A DNA stretch of 64,000 nucleotides from NCBI GenBank assembly GCA_965226245.1, contig CBDDCL010000015.1:2232001-2296000 (forward strand). The letters are read 5' to 3'. Numbering within the stretch: position 1 is the first letter of the stretch; every line of letters begins with the position of its first letter. A program made the translations under genes and the position numbers. This DNA is from CBDCYS01 sp965226245 (lineage in GTDB: Bacteria > Acidobacteriota > Terriglobia > Bryobacterales > UBA6623). A model generated the notes under the pieces. The model was not told the DNA's origin. It made no database searches and saw only the letters and a list, made by a program, of their open reading frames with translations. Of the stretch, positions 1 through 8,243 are shown in pieces.

Positions 1-238
1 TGAGAATAATGATGAGCGGACTCTCCAAACGATTCTCAAACGCCGCATAGGCCTCGGGGCCGCGGGTCAGGGCGCGGATCTGAAAAAGAGTGAGAACAAT
101 AAAGTAAGCAACCGAGACGCTGCTGAGCTCTCTGAGGATGAACTTAAAGTACGCCCAACTGTGAAGCCACCAGTACGTCGACACTCGTTTGCGGTACCAC
201 TTGGGGTGATATTCGGTGTAGCCGCCCGCGGACCTCAT
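1..238 (-). CDS. frdC: Fumarate reductase subunit C (partial, runs off window start)
   Basis: This is the first 79 or so residues of a membrane anchor subunit that binds quinone and carries the FrdAB catalytic dimer on the inner membrane. The frame opens with MRSAGGYTEYHPKWYRKR and continues with a hydrophobic segment (VSVAYFIVLTLFQIRALTRG) and a GPEAYAAFENRL motif, which match the layout of Escherichia coli FrdC (a GPEAWAGF-type motif after the first membrane helix). The ATG (236-238) overlaps the TGA of frdB as ATGA, so the two are probably translationally coupled. The rest of the gene and any frdD lie outside the window. It is an FrdC-type anchor rather than an SdhC cytochrome b. Confidence 0.85.
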   Translation of the reverse strand, partial: MRSAGGYTEYHPKWYRKRVSTYWWLHSWAYFKFILRELSSVSVAYFIVLTLFQIRALTRGPEAYAAFENRLESPLIIIL

Positions 239-978
239 TTCGCTCCCCAAGGCATCAGAACGGATTGAAACCAGTCCATCGTCGCCGTCAATTTGTATTG
301 CTGAATGGCGCCGGCGGGATCGACGTTCTTGGGGCACACTTTCGTGCATTCTCCGACAAACGTGCAGCCCCAGATACCCTCCTCTTGGGAAAGAATCTCC
401 AGGCGCTCCGCGGCCCCCTGGTCCCGGGAGTCCATGTTGTAGCGTTGCGCCAGGGCGATAACCGCCGGGCCCGCAAAGTCGGGCTCGAGTCCGTACACCG
501 GGCAGGCGGAATAGCACAACATGCAGTTGATGCACATGCTGAACTGCTTGAAGGTGTCGAGCTCCCCAGGTGTCTGAAGGTACTCCCCTTCTGATAGCGG
601 CTTCTCCTGTTCCCGAACGATCCACGGTTTTATCTTTTGGAGCTTCGACAGAAAATCAGTGATGTCGACAACCAGATCCCGGATCACCGGAAAGTAACGC
701 AGGGGCTCGACCCGGATGGGGCCTGGCGCGTAGCTGGTCAAAAACGCGGCACAGGTCAGCGTGGGCTCTCCGTTGACCATCATGCCGCAACTGCCGCAGA
801 CGCCCATGCGGCAAGACCAGCGGTAGGATAGGGACCCGTCCAGCTCGTTCTTAATGTAGTTCAGCGCGTCAAGAACGACCCACTCTTTGTGACAAGGAAC
901 TTCGTATTGCTGGGTTCGGGGCTCGCTGTCGCTTTCCGGAGAGTAGCGGGTTACTTCGAGGTTGATGGTTTCTGCCAT
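235..978 (-). CDS. frdB: Fumarate reductase iron-sulfur subunit
   Basis: Electron-transfer subunit of quinol:fumarate reductase; it passes electrons between quinone and the FrdA flavin through three iron-sulfur clusters. The 247-residue length is normal. The [2Fe-2S] site is at Cys56, Cys61, Cys64 and Cys76 (SCRMGVCGSCG then LTC). The ferredoxin-type cluster motif begins at Cys150 (CINCMLCYSACP), and a second Cys group (CTFVGECTKVCP) follows near residue 210. The sequence follows E. coli FrdB almost motif by motif, including RYNMDSRD and VDPAGAIQQ. It overlaps frdC by 4 nt. It lies about 1.9 kb from frdA, separated by small toxin-antitoxin-type genes on the same strand, whereas frdA and frdB are normally adjacent. 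Only a weak SD-like sequence is seen before the ATG. Confidence 0.95.
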   Translation of the reverse strand: MAETINLEVTRYSPESDSEPRTQQYEVPCHKEWVVLDALNYIKNELDGSLSYRWSCRMGVCGSCGMMVNGEPTLTCAAFLTSYAPGPIRVEPLRYFPVIRDLVVDITDFLSKLQKIKPWIVREQEKPLSEGEYLQTPGELDTFKQFSMCINCMLCYSACPVYGLEPDFAGPAVIALAQRYNMDSRDQGAAERLEILSQEEGIWGCTFVGECTKVCPKNVDPAGAIQQYKLTATMDWFQSVLMPWGAK

Positions 979-1080
979 GTGTCTGCTGCCTAGTGTGGTT
1001 GCCCAAGCGGGGCGCCCGTCTCAATCTACAACGAGGTCGCTGAGTCCGTGACGGACCGGAATTCGCCCCTGTACCGACAC

Positions 1081-1299
1081 TCATACCTCGACCGGCATCT
1101 GTTCCAGTATCGCCCTCCCGACCGGTATTTCTTTCTCTTGCTGCCGGTAAGCCTGGATCATTTCACGCACAGCGTCCTGGAGCATCTCTCGGCACTCTTC
1201 CAGCGTCGATCCTTCCGTGATCACCTCAGGCCACTCTACTAGTTGACCTAGGTAGCCGGAACTGATCTTTGTGTACTTAGCAGTGTAGTTGCTGATCAT
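1081..1299 (-). CDS. hicB: HicB-like antitoxin (no HicA seen beside it)
   Basis: A 72-residue protein starting MISNYTAKYTKISSGYLGQL. It matches the HicB partial RNase-H-like fold: a beta hairpin containing GYLGQLVEWPEV, then GSTLEECREMLQDAVREMI. HicB proteins neutralise HicA mRNA interferases and often repress their own operon. A longer reading with an upstream start at 1422 would add 41 residues that do not resemble HicB, so I place the start at 1299. No HicA frame is visible on either side, so this may be a solitary antitoxin or one whose partner has decayed. It lies within the cluster that separates frdA from frdB, on the same strand. Confidence 0.75.
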   Translation of the reverse strand: MISNYTAKYTKISSGYLGQLVEWPEVITEGSTLEECREMLQDAVREMIQAYRQQEKEIPVGRAILEQMPVEV

Positions 1300-1378
1300 A
1301 CGCGGGCCTCTATTGAATCGCCGGCGCCAACACGAACTTCCTGCCGTTTGCTTGCAATCTACAGTGCGCGTTTGTGTC

Positions 1379-1483
1379 TCAGCGCCGCCTGCCTTCCACC
1401 AACCTTCGAAAGACGGCTTCATCTTCTGCGGCCGCCTCTTCGGCAGTCCGCTCTTCGTAATATTCGAGAGCCCGATCTTTCAC
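1379..1483 (-). pseudogene. Fragment of an antitoxin gene related to the one at 2299-2505
   Basis: A short frame (34 codons from a GTG) encodes RALEYYEERTAEEAAAEDEA, nearly the same as VLEYYEQQTEEEAVAEDEA in the intact antitoxin at 2299-2505. The DNA of the two stretches is also visibly alike. The frame closes upstream at a TAG and lacks the N-terminal part of the intact protein, so I read it as a decayed or truncated second copy. It could be a very small functional gene, but no good ribosome binding site is seen. Confidence 0.5.
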
Positions 1484-1523
1484 TTGGCCTTCCGCGCCGT
1501 CCTAGAGCATTCCAATGCCCCTA

Positions 1524-1895
1524 CTAGATTAGGCCGACCGGCAAGCGCCGGCGTCGAATGCGGCGCTTTTCAATGACCACAACGGAGGTGGGCAACTCCT
1601 GCTCTGGAATGGCTCCGAGCGCTCGCGCCAGACGTTCTTCAGCTTCCGCTTGAGTGTAATTACCTCCCCGGAAAAGTATCAGGCCCGGCCCAGTCGCTTT
1701 CGCCAAAGCCAAAAGACGTGGATAATCCAGATCCGCCGTAACAATCACTCGGCCCTGGCCCTGAGCCCGTTCCAAAATTGTCTGATCGGAACTCGACGCC
1801 AAACCCAGGTCGGTCGCATGGACGGCATCGTGACCCTCTCCCTCGAGCCACCGCGCCAATTCGGGCGACAAAGGCATGTCGATCAGGAATTTCAC
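1524..1895 (-). CDS. DUF5615 PIN-like protein, probable toxin of a DUF433/DUF5615 pair
   Basis: A 123-residue protein with the Mut7-C/PIN-like layout of DUF5615. It has FLIDMPLSPELARWLEGEGHD at the N-terminus (Asp6), then HATDLGL, then VIVTADLDYPRL with two acidic residues, and a LILFRGGN strand. These conserved acids are the expected metal ligands of a PIN-type ribonuclease; catalytic activity is inferred. Its ATG overlaps the stop of the DUF433 gene as ATGA, the usual arrangement of these pairs. The C-terminus is very basic (KRRIRRRRL). It lies inside the interrupted frd operon. Confidence 0.8.
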   Translation of the reverse strand: MKFLIDMPLSPELARWLEGEGHDAVHATDLGLASSSDQTILERAQGQGRVIVTADLDYPRLLALAKATGPGLILFRGGNYTQAEAEERLARALGAIPEQELPTSVVVIEKRRIRRRRLPVGLI

Positions 1896-2116
1896 GTGGC
1901 AACTTCAACGGTTTCCTCTTCCGCGAGATGAGCTGCGTATCGCAGGACCTCGCCGATATCCTCGGCCTCCAGGTAGGGGTACTGTTTTAGGATCGCTTCT
2001 TTTGTCTCCCCTTCAGCTAAGAGTCCCAGCAGCCGCGAAACGGGGAAACGAAGCCCGCGAATACATGGTTTGCCGGTGCAAATGCCCGGGTCAATGGTAA
2101 TGCGCTCGAACTTCAT
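1892..2116 (-). CDS. DUF433 protein, probable antitoxin
   Basis: A 74-residue DUF433 protein. The family signature is clear: ITIDPGICTGKPCIRGLRFPV, then a short helix-turn-helix-like part (GETKEAILKQYPYLEAEDIGEVLRYA). DUF433 proteins pair with DUF5615 proteins in a large, mostly uncharacterised toxin-antitoxin family, where the DUF433 partner probably binds DNA. It is the first gene of the pair and overlaps the downstream gene by 4 nt. The antitoxin role is inferred from family context only. Confidence 0.85.
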   Translation of the reverse strand: MKFERITIDPGICTGKPCIRGLRFPVSRLLGLLAEGETKEAILKQYPYLEAEDIGEVLRYAAHLAEEETVEVAT

Positions 2117-2164
2117 GGAACTTCTATCCCAGTTTACCCTACCGGCTTGGACTTTAATCCCAGC

Positions 2165-2189
2165 CTACCTTCCATAAACCCTTTCCGCC
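2165..2189. repeat. 25-bp direct copy of the frdA 3' end
   Basis: This 25-base stretch is identical to 2922-2946, which encodes the last residues and stop of frdA. The flanking 35-40 bases on the low-coordinate side also share a CCAGTTTACC block. The two copies bracket the 2299-2786 gene pair. This suggests the pair entered by a duplication or recombination event that used the frdA end. Confidence 0.85.
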
Positions 2190-2298
2190 TGCAGCTCCAA
2201 ATGCCAGTGGGTTGCGGAAATCGGCTGGGTGTCCCCTTTTTCGCGTCCTTGGACTTCCACCACGGGCTGATAAGGCTCTTGCGCATCGCCGGGGGCGT

Positions 2299-2505
2299 CT
2301 ACCCCTGGCGCTTCGCGATCAGCTCTCGGACAACCGGCACTAGCCCGTGGGGAACTTCCATGACGGACCGATTCTCATCCGAAAAGGGGGCTTCATCTTC
2401 GGCCACCGCCTCTTCTTCGGTCTGCTGCTCGTAGTATTCCAGAACCCTCCGAACGCGTTCTTCATCCCATCCCGGTGGAAACTCATCCCTTTTCACTTTC
2501 TTCAT
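2299..2505 (-). CDS. Small antitoxin-like protein paired with the DUF4258 gene
   Basis: A 68-residue acidic protein, MKKVKRDEFPPGWDEERV followed by a helix RVLEYYEQQTEEEAVAEDEA and ending VPVVRELIAKRQG. Proteins of this type are commonly encoded beside DUF4258/BrnT-like toxins and are presumed antitoxins. Its ATG overlaps the TGA of the upstream DUF4258 gene (2502-2505), so the order is toxin then antitoxin. A related truncated copy lies at 1379-1483. Function is inferred from context. Confidence 0.65.
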   Translation of the reverse strand: MKKVKRDEFPPGWDEERVRRVLEYYEQQTEEEAVAEDEAPFSDENRSVMEVPHGLVPVVRELIAKRQG

Positions 2506-2786
2506 TTTCTTTTCCTGCGCCCGCGTCGTCGGTAAGCAGCCAGGGGCTTGCCCGTCAATTCGTATGCCGTGATCACAAACACACTGTTTGGCTCCGGATC
2601 GGGCACGTAAATGACACGCAGATATCGTCCGTCTTGTGTCTGGCCGATCGCCACCCTCGAACCTTCCCGGCCGGGCCGATCCTCACCCGGTTTTGTTAAC
2701 ACATCCTCGACCTCGTGCGCCCCAACGCCGTGGTTATGGATGTGTGGCTCGCCGGCCTCCGGGTCGATATAGAAGCGAATTTCCAT
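2502..2786 (-). CDS. DUF4258-type protein, probable toxin
   Basis: A 94-residue basic protein, MEIRFYIDPEAGEPHIHNHG, then VEDVLTKPGEDRPGREGS, RYLRVIYVPDPEPNSVFVIT and a C-terminal RRRGRRKRK tail. The order of beta strands and the terminal VFVITAYEL strand fit the DUF4258 family, which shares the small RelE/BrnT-like fold. The His pair (HIHNH) is typical. It overlaps the downstream antitoxin-like gene by 4 nt. Its upstream end is about 135 bp from the frdA stop, on the same strand. An mRNA-cleaving role is an inference. Confidence 0.7.
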   Translation of the reverse strand: MEIRFYIDPEAGEPHIHNHGVGAHEVEDVLTKPGEDRPGREGSRVAIGQTQDGRYLRVIYVPDPEPNSVFVITAYELTGKPLAAYRRRGRRKRK

Positions 2787-2921
2787 CCAGCATTCTCAGG
2801 CGCGGATCGCGTTCTCATCACGGGCTTCCCAAAGGCCAGGAAACTTAGCAACGCCAAGTTCATCCATTCGAAGTTCCCAGAACTCCCATTCCAGTTTACC
2901 TTGCTTGTCATTAACCGCCCG

Positions 2922-4667
2922 CTACCTTCCATAAACCCTTTCCGCCGGGGGCCAGCGCGTAATCGTCACCGGCAGCAGTTCCAGCTTTGACGAACCATCC
3001 TCTTGCCGCGTGATCAGCGAATGTCCCAAGAAGCCTTCGTCGTCTCTTTTGGGGAAGTCGGTGCGTTGGTGCGCGCCGCGAGACTCCGTCCGGTTCAAGG
3101 CGGACTGGACAACCGTCTCGGCCACGTCCAGCATGAATCCCAGCTCGAGCGCCGTGGTCCACTCGGTATTGAACGTGCGGCTGTGATCGTGGATAGCGAT
3201 CTTGCGGTAGCGCTGCTGCAACTCGCGCAGCTTATTCGCCGAGGCTTCGATCGACGAGCCCGTGCGGTAGATACCGCAACCTTCTTCCATTGTCTTCTGC
3301 ATCTCTTCGCGAATGGTCGCGATCGATTCAGTGCCGTCCGTCTTGTTGAGATATTCCTGTTTGAGACGGTTCTGTTCGTCCGAAACCTGGGCGGCGACCG
3401 CGCTGGCGGGCGCGTCGTCCAGCTCAGCGGCGCAGGCAGCGGCAGCCTCTCCGGCCCGCGCACCGAACACAAGCAACTCGGTCAGAGAATTCGAGCCCAG
3501 GCGATTCGCTCCGTTGATGCTGACGCAGGCCGCTTCGCCCGCCGCATAGAGTCCCTTCAACGGCGTCGCCCCATGGATATCGGTATGAATACCCCCCATC
3601 ACGTAATGAATCACCGGCCGCACTGGAATCAGATCCGTGACCGGGTCGATGCCCTGGTATCTCTTGCAGAGCTCACGGACGAAAGGCAGCCGGGTGTTGA
3701 TCAGCTTTTCTCCCAGGTGCCGTAAGTCGAGGTGGACGACGTGGCCGTAGGGTCCTTCGATAGTGCGTCCCTTCTCCCGCTCTTTTTCGAACGCCTGGGA
3801 GAGGCGGTCCCGCGGACCCAGCTCCATGCTCCGCAGAACGGGCTTCGGTTCGGGCTTGCCGAGGTCGTAGTCCTGAAGATAACGATAGCCGTCCTTGTTG
3901 AGCAGGTAGCCGCCTTCCGAGCGCGACGCCTCGGTAATCAAGATTCCGGTAAACGGCAGCCCCGTCGGATGATATTGGAAGAACTCCATATCCTTGAGGG
4001 GCGCGCCGGCGCGGAAGGCCATGGCCATACCGTCACCGTTTTTGATGCTGGCGTTGGTGGTGAAGGGGAACACTTTGCCGCAGCCGCCGGTGCAAATGAT
4101 GACGGCCTTGGCCGAGATGGCCTGAATCCTTCCCGTCGCTATCTCGATGGCTACGACGCCGCGCGCGCGGCCATCGTCTATCAGCAATTTGGTCACGAAC
4201 CATTCGTCATAACGGACGACCGGCTCATACTTGAGGCTGGTCTGAAACAGCGTGTGCAGCATGTGGAACCCGGTTTTGTCGGCGGCGAACCAGGTTCGCT
4301 TTTTCGTCATGCCGCCAAAGGAACGCAAGTTGACGCGTCCGTCCTCGCGGCGGCTCCAGGGGCAGCCCCAGTGCTCGAGCCGCAACAACTCTCCGCGGGC
4401 TTCGTTGACGAACGCCTCGACAGCGTCTTGGTCCGACATCCAGTCGCCCCCCGAGATCGTGTCGTAGGCATGCTCGTCGAGGCTGTCGTCGGTTGCGATC
4501 ACCGCGGCCGAGCCGCCCTCCGCCGAGACGGTGTGACTGCGCATCGGGTAGACCTTGGAGACGATCGCGACGCTCAGTTTGGGATTGAATTCCGAGACGG
4601 CAATGGCCGCGCGGAGGCCGGCTCCGCCGCCCCCGACGATGAGTACATCATGAGCAAGACTGTCCAC
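2922..4667 (-). CDS. frdA: Fumarate reductase flavoprotein subunit
   Basis: Catalytic FAD subunit that interconverts fumarate and succinate. At 581 residues it is of normal length. The N-terminus has the dinucleotide-binding VGGGGAGLRAAI motif, and the covalent FAD histidine is His45 in RSHTVSAEGGSAA. Further on are YHPTGLP, TEASRSEGGYLLN and the HYVMGGIHTD capping region. The C-terminus ends VTITRWPPAERVYGR, as in E. coli FrdA. With an FrdB and an FrdC-type anchor downstream it belongs to the four-subunit QFR class rather than the SDH class. It is the first gene of its operon; the next frd gene begins about 1.9 kb downstream. Use as a fumarate reductase or as an aerobic succinate dehydrogenase cannot be told from sequence. 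Confidence 0.96.
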   Translation of the reverse strand: MDSLAHDVLIVGGGGAGLRAAIAVSEFNPKLSVAIVSKVYPMRSHTVSAEGGSAAVIATDDSLDEHAYDTISGGDWMSDQDAVEAFVNEARGELLRLEHWGCPWSRREDGRVNLRSFGGMTKKRTWFAADKTGFHMLHTLFQTSLKYEPVVRYDEWFVTKLLIDDGRARGVVAIEIATGRIQAISAKAVIICTGGCGKVFPFTTNASIKNGDGMAMAFRAGAPLKDMEFFQYHPTGLPFTGILITEASRSEGGYLLNKDGYRYLQDYDLGKPEPKPVLRSMELGPRDRLSQAFEKEREKGRTIEGPYGHVVHLDLRHLGEKLINTRLPFVRELCKRYQGIDPVTDLIPVRPVIHYVMGGIHTDIHGATPLKGLYAAGEAACVSINGANRLGSNSLTELLVFGARAGEAAAACAAELDDAPASAVAAQVSDEQNRLKQEYLNKTDGTESIATIREEMQKTMEEGCGIYRTGSSIEASANKLRELQQRYRKIAIHDHSRTFNTEWTTALELGFMLDVAETVVQSALNRTESRGAHQRTDFPKRDDEGFLGHSLITRQEDGSSKLELLPVTITRWPPAERVYGR

Positions 4668-5094
4668 GGGAATCTAAGATGATACGCCAGCGGTTGCCGC
4701 GGGTTCAAGCGCTCGCTCATCCGCCCCAACAATCAGCGCGCTCGGCCGAAGGCCGGCAGGCGCCCCACCGTGACGTGGCGCAAGCTCTCAGCTTGCGGCG
4801 ACGCAAAGCCGCGTTCACGCGGCTTGGTTCTATTAGGCCAGTCGTTTTACGGCTGGTTCGCGGACCACCCTCCCAGCCCCGGCTGTCAGCCCGTTTCAAC
4901 GGGCTTGCCTCTTCCCGGCGGGAACCTATACGTTGCGGCATCACTGACTCACCACACCCGCGCACCCCGCGGCAAGCCGGCCTAGCGCATTCCGCCAGCG
5001 CTTGCCGCGGGCCCGCCGGGGAACAATCCGCATCGAGTTAGCAGTCAGCTAAAACCGCCAACACCAGCAGCGGCCGATATACTTGGAAATACTG
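4668..5094. other. Divergent intergenic region with a dispersed repeat
   Basis: This gap between frdA (minus) and the sensor kinase (plus) should hold both promoters, but I cannot assign them. Most of it is a repeat-like element (4771-4920) with stem-loops. I see no convincing gene; a plus-strand open frame here is proline/arginine-rich and has no recognisable domain. Confidence 0.5.
4771..4920. repeat. Dispersed palindromic repeat, copy 1
   Basis: Contains GCAAGCTCTCAGCTTGC, then a stem built on GCCGCGTTCACGCGGC, then CAGCCCGTTTCAACGGGCT. The first and last hairpins recur in the same order at 18730-18845, with different bases in between. The repeated GTGxxGTGGCGCAAGCTC start is shared. It looks like a REP/BIME-type element with conserved hairpins and variable spacers. 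Confidence 0.7.
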
Positions 5095-6916
5095 ATGTCG
5101 AAGGCCGTCATCAGATACACCGGACTGCTCAGCGCCGCCCTTCTGCTGGGATCGCTGCTCGGCTGGAGCCACGCGGGCAGCCAACTCAACAACTCCGCTT
5201 ACGACCTTCCTGAATCACTACGGGGGCTTGTTGCGAATGCGCCAGCCGCTTGCGCGGGCGCTGGAGATCGTCTCGCGATTTCAGCCCGCCGCCGTTGCGA
5301 TCGACATTGTGCTTTCCGAGCCGGGAAACGAGGCGGAGAATCAGAAGCTGGAGCGAGCGCTTGAATCCCTTCCGAATGTCGTCCTCGCCACGCATCTGAG
5401 TTCCGCCAGCATGAACCCCGCGAGCGGCTCCCGGCAGAACGCATGGGAAGAGCCAATCGAGCAGTTCAGGAAACACGCCGCCGCACTGGGCCATGTCCAC
5501 GCCGATCCGGACAATGACGGTGTCAACCGGCAGGTCTTGTTAGCCAAGGTCGGCGGGGCCAACCGCCGCTGGGCGATGGCCCTCGAGGCCTACCGGCTGG
5601 GGCTGGGAGTGGACCGCATCCGCGAAACCGCGGCGGGCCTCGAGCTGGGCGAGGCCTTTGTCCCGGCCCCGCGGGTCAAAGACCGGCCGCTGCGCATTCG
5701 CTACGCCAATCCCCATTCGCCGCTGGATCGCATCTCCGTCAAGGATGTAATCGAACAACCCGATGCAGCCGCTATCGTCGAGAATCGGGTGGTGTTTGTC
5801 GGAGTCAATGTGCTCGGCGGAATCGATCGTTACCTGATGACACCGTATTCGTTCGGGATGGCGATGTCGGGAGTGGAAATCAACGCCAACGCCTACGAAA
5901 CGCTGGCGCGAGGAGACTTTTTGTTGACTGTGGTGGAATCGACGGAACTAGCTGTCGTCCTGGCTTCGTGGGCTCTGATCGGTTTGATCTTCTGGAGGCT
6001 GACGGGCAATGTTGCGGTCGCTTCAGCGCTGCTCGTATTGATCGCGGCGCATTCCCTGCCGGTGTTCGCCTTTGCTTCTGGGTACGTCTTTCCCGTTGCG
6101 GCTCTGGGCGCCGTGACGTGGTTCTCCGCATTGACTGGCGGAGCTTATCACTACCTTGTTGTGCGAAAGCAGCTCGGTAAAGCTGAAGCGCAACGCGACC
6201 GCTACCAACGCGCGGTCCACTACGTCACTCATGAGCTGAGGACGCCTTTGACAACGATCCAGGGATCGAGCGAGTTGATCAGCCGCTATCCGCTGACGGA
6301 GGAAAAGCGCAAGGAAATCGCCGCCATGATCCATCGAGAGTCCAAGCGGCTGGGCCGCATGATGGAGACCTTCCTCAGCGTGGAGCGCCTATCCGCTGGA
6401 CAGCTCGAACTCGACTGCCAGGCCATTCCGCCCGGCGATCTTCTGGCGGGGTGCATCGAGCGGTGCCGGACCATTGCCGCCCGCAAGCAGATTCGCATTG
6501 ACTACGTTTCCGAGGCAGTCGAGCCCTTGTGGGGAGACAAAGAATTCCTTGAATACGCCTGTTATAATCTGATAACGAACGCAGTCAAGTACTCGCCCGC
6601 TAGTACAACCATTACCGTCCGCGCCTGGCATGACACGGAGAAGGTCTGCATTTCCGTGGAAGACCGCGCCTATGGCATGGACGAGACTGAAATCAAACAG
6701 ATCTTCGGCAAGTTCTACCGCACCAAGAAGGCCCTGAAATCCGGCGTCGATGGTAGCGGGCTTGGTCTGGCTATTGTCGAAGAGATCGTCGTCCGGCACG
6801 GTGGCTCGATCGAGGTGGAAAGCCGAGTCAACCGGGGTTCGCGCTTTACGCTGTCGCTGCCCAGCGCACGGCGGCGGGACGCCCAGCGCATCTCGCAGGC
6901 TTCCGTGACGGACTGA
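5095..6916 (+). CDS. CHASE2-domain sensor histidine kinase (frameshift in sensor domain)
   Basis: Membrane sensor kinase, probable partner of the regulator that follows 4 nt later. An N-terminal membrane segment and start of CHASE2 (AVIRYTGLLSAALLLGSLLG) are in the frame opening at ATG 5095. From about 5204 the protein continues in another frame (LLRMRQPLARALEIV, then AVAIDIVLSEPGNE), so a frameshift, perhaps with a small deletion, lies near 5203-5228. Three membrane segments follow (about 5940-6170). The H-box is THELRTPL with the phospho-His codon at 6230-6232, the N-box NLITNAVKYSP, and the G2 box GSGLGLAIVEE. The G1 box reads EDRAYGM, with Ala where the usual DxGxG has Gly. If the shift is real, translation could restart near 5228 and give a kinase without the first membrane segment. 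Confidence 0.8.
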
Positions 6917-6920
6917 ACTG

Positions 6921-8243
6921 ATGAGCGAAAAACCCAAGATACTGTTTGTCGAGGACGACCCCTCGGTGGTCCTGACCTTCCAAACCGGCCTCGAAGCCGA
7001 AGGCTATCCGGTGGAGGCGGTCCACTCAACCTCGGATGCGCTCAGGCGGCTGGCCAACGACGACTACCCCATCGTCATCACGGACATTTATTTGGACGAG
7101 CGAACAGGCCTCGACGTTTTGCGCGCTTCGCAAGACTACAATCCCGGCTCGGCCGTCATCATGATCACCGGTCAGGGCACGATGGAAACCGTGATGGAGG
7201 CGACCCAACGCGGAGCTTTCGACTATATCGCCAAACCGTTTGACCTGACACGGCTGCTCGCGGCAGTCGGGAAGGCCGAGAGTTTTCTGGCGGAAAAGAC
7301 GTACTCTCACGACAATGGCGAGCCGCGCCCGGATACGGAGATGATCGGCTCTTCCGCGGCCATGGTGGAGGTTTACAAGCTGATCTCGCGGGCGGCTCCC
7401 ACCGATGCGCCGGTTTTGATCGAGGGCGAGTCGGGGACGGGCAAGGAACTCGTTGCACGCTTGATTCACAAGAACAGCAAACGCCGCGACGGTCCGTTTG
7501 TCCCGGTCGATTGCGGATCGATTGCGCCGGGGATCATGGAGAGCGAGCTGTTCGGCAGCTTGCGAGGCGCCTTCACGGGTGCGGATCGTGACCGCCTGGG
7601 CCTCATCGAATCCGCCAAGGGTGGGACCGTTTTTCTGGATGAAATTGCCGAGGTTGATACCGGGTTCCAGCTCAAGCTGTTGCGATTTCTCCAGGAGAAG
7701 GAGATTCGGCCGCTAGGTTCGCCCAAGAGCCGTAAGATCGACGTTCGCGTCGTGGCTGCAACGAACCGTGAGCTGCAAGCGCTCGTCGAGCAGGGAGAAT
7801 TCCGGCAGGACCTGTGGTTTCGCCTGAATGTGATCCATGTTCGGCTGCCGCCTTTGCGCGAGAGGCGCAGCGATATTTCGATTCTGGCTCAGCACTTTTT
7901 GCGGCGCTTCAACGAGCGTTACCAGCGGAACGTCCGCTTGTCGCCAAGCGGATTGAAATCCCTCGAAGAGCATGCCTGGCCCGGCAATGTGCGGCAGTTC
8001 CAGCATTTGCTGGAGCGGCTGACGATCCTGAGTCCGATCGAAGTCTTGGAAGGCGATGAGGTTGCGGAATCGCTAAGGACCCTCGAACCGCGACGCAAGC
8101 CGGTTGAGTCATTGGCCGACGCCGAAGAGGACCAAATCCGCAAAGTCCTCGCCTCCACGGGAGGCAACAAAACCCGCGCCGCCCAAATCCTCCACATCGA
8201 GCGTAAAACCCTCTACCGCAAGATCGAGCGGATGAAGCTGTAG
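6921..8243 (+). CDS. NtrC-family sigma-54 response regulator
   Basis: Cytoplasmic response regulator of 440 residues with the full three-domain layout. The receiver domain (1-115) has the acidic pocket at Glu11-Asp12-Asp13, phospho-acceptor Asp55 and Lys105. The AAA+ domain has Walker A GESGTGKE (169-176), the sigma-54 contact loop GAFTGA (216-221) and Walker B GTVFLDEI (235-242). A C-terminal Fis-type helix-turn-helix (GGNKTRAAQILHIERKTLYR) binds enhancer DNA. The intact GAFTGA motif argues for true sigma-54 activation. It starts 4 nt after the kinase stop, so the two form one operon. Target promoters are not identifiable here. Confidence 0.95.
   Translation: MSEKPKILFVEDDPSVVLTFQTGLEAEGYPVEAVHSTSDALRRLANDDYPIVITDIYLDERTGLDVLRASQDYNPGSAVIMITGQGTMETVMEATQRGAFDYIAKPFDLTRLLAAVGKAESFLAEKTYSHDNGEPRPDTEMIGSSAAMVEVYKLISRAAPTDAPVLIEGESGTGKELVARLIHKNSKRRDGPFVPVDCGSIAPGIMESELFGSLRGAFTGADRDRLGLIESAKGGTVFLDEIAEVDTGFQLKLLRFLQEKEIRPLGSPKSRKIDVRVVAATNRELQALVEQGEFRQDLWFRLNVIHVRLPPLRERRSDISILAQHFLRRFNERYQRNVRLSPSGLKSLEEHAWPGNVRQFQHLLERLTILSPIEVLEGDEVAESLRTLEPRRKPVESLADAEEDQIRKVLASTGGNKTRAAQILHIERKTLYRKIERMKL

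Noticed and set aside
3003..4682. Long plus-strand frames opposite frdA
   Set aside because: Shadow of frdA in GC-rich DNA.
4679..5041. Plus-strand gene between frdA and the kinase
   Set aside because: The frame lies in repeat hairpins, is Arg/Pro-rich and has no ribosome binding site.
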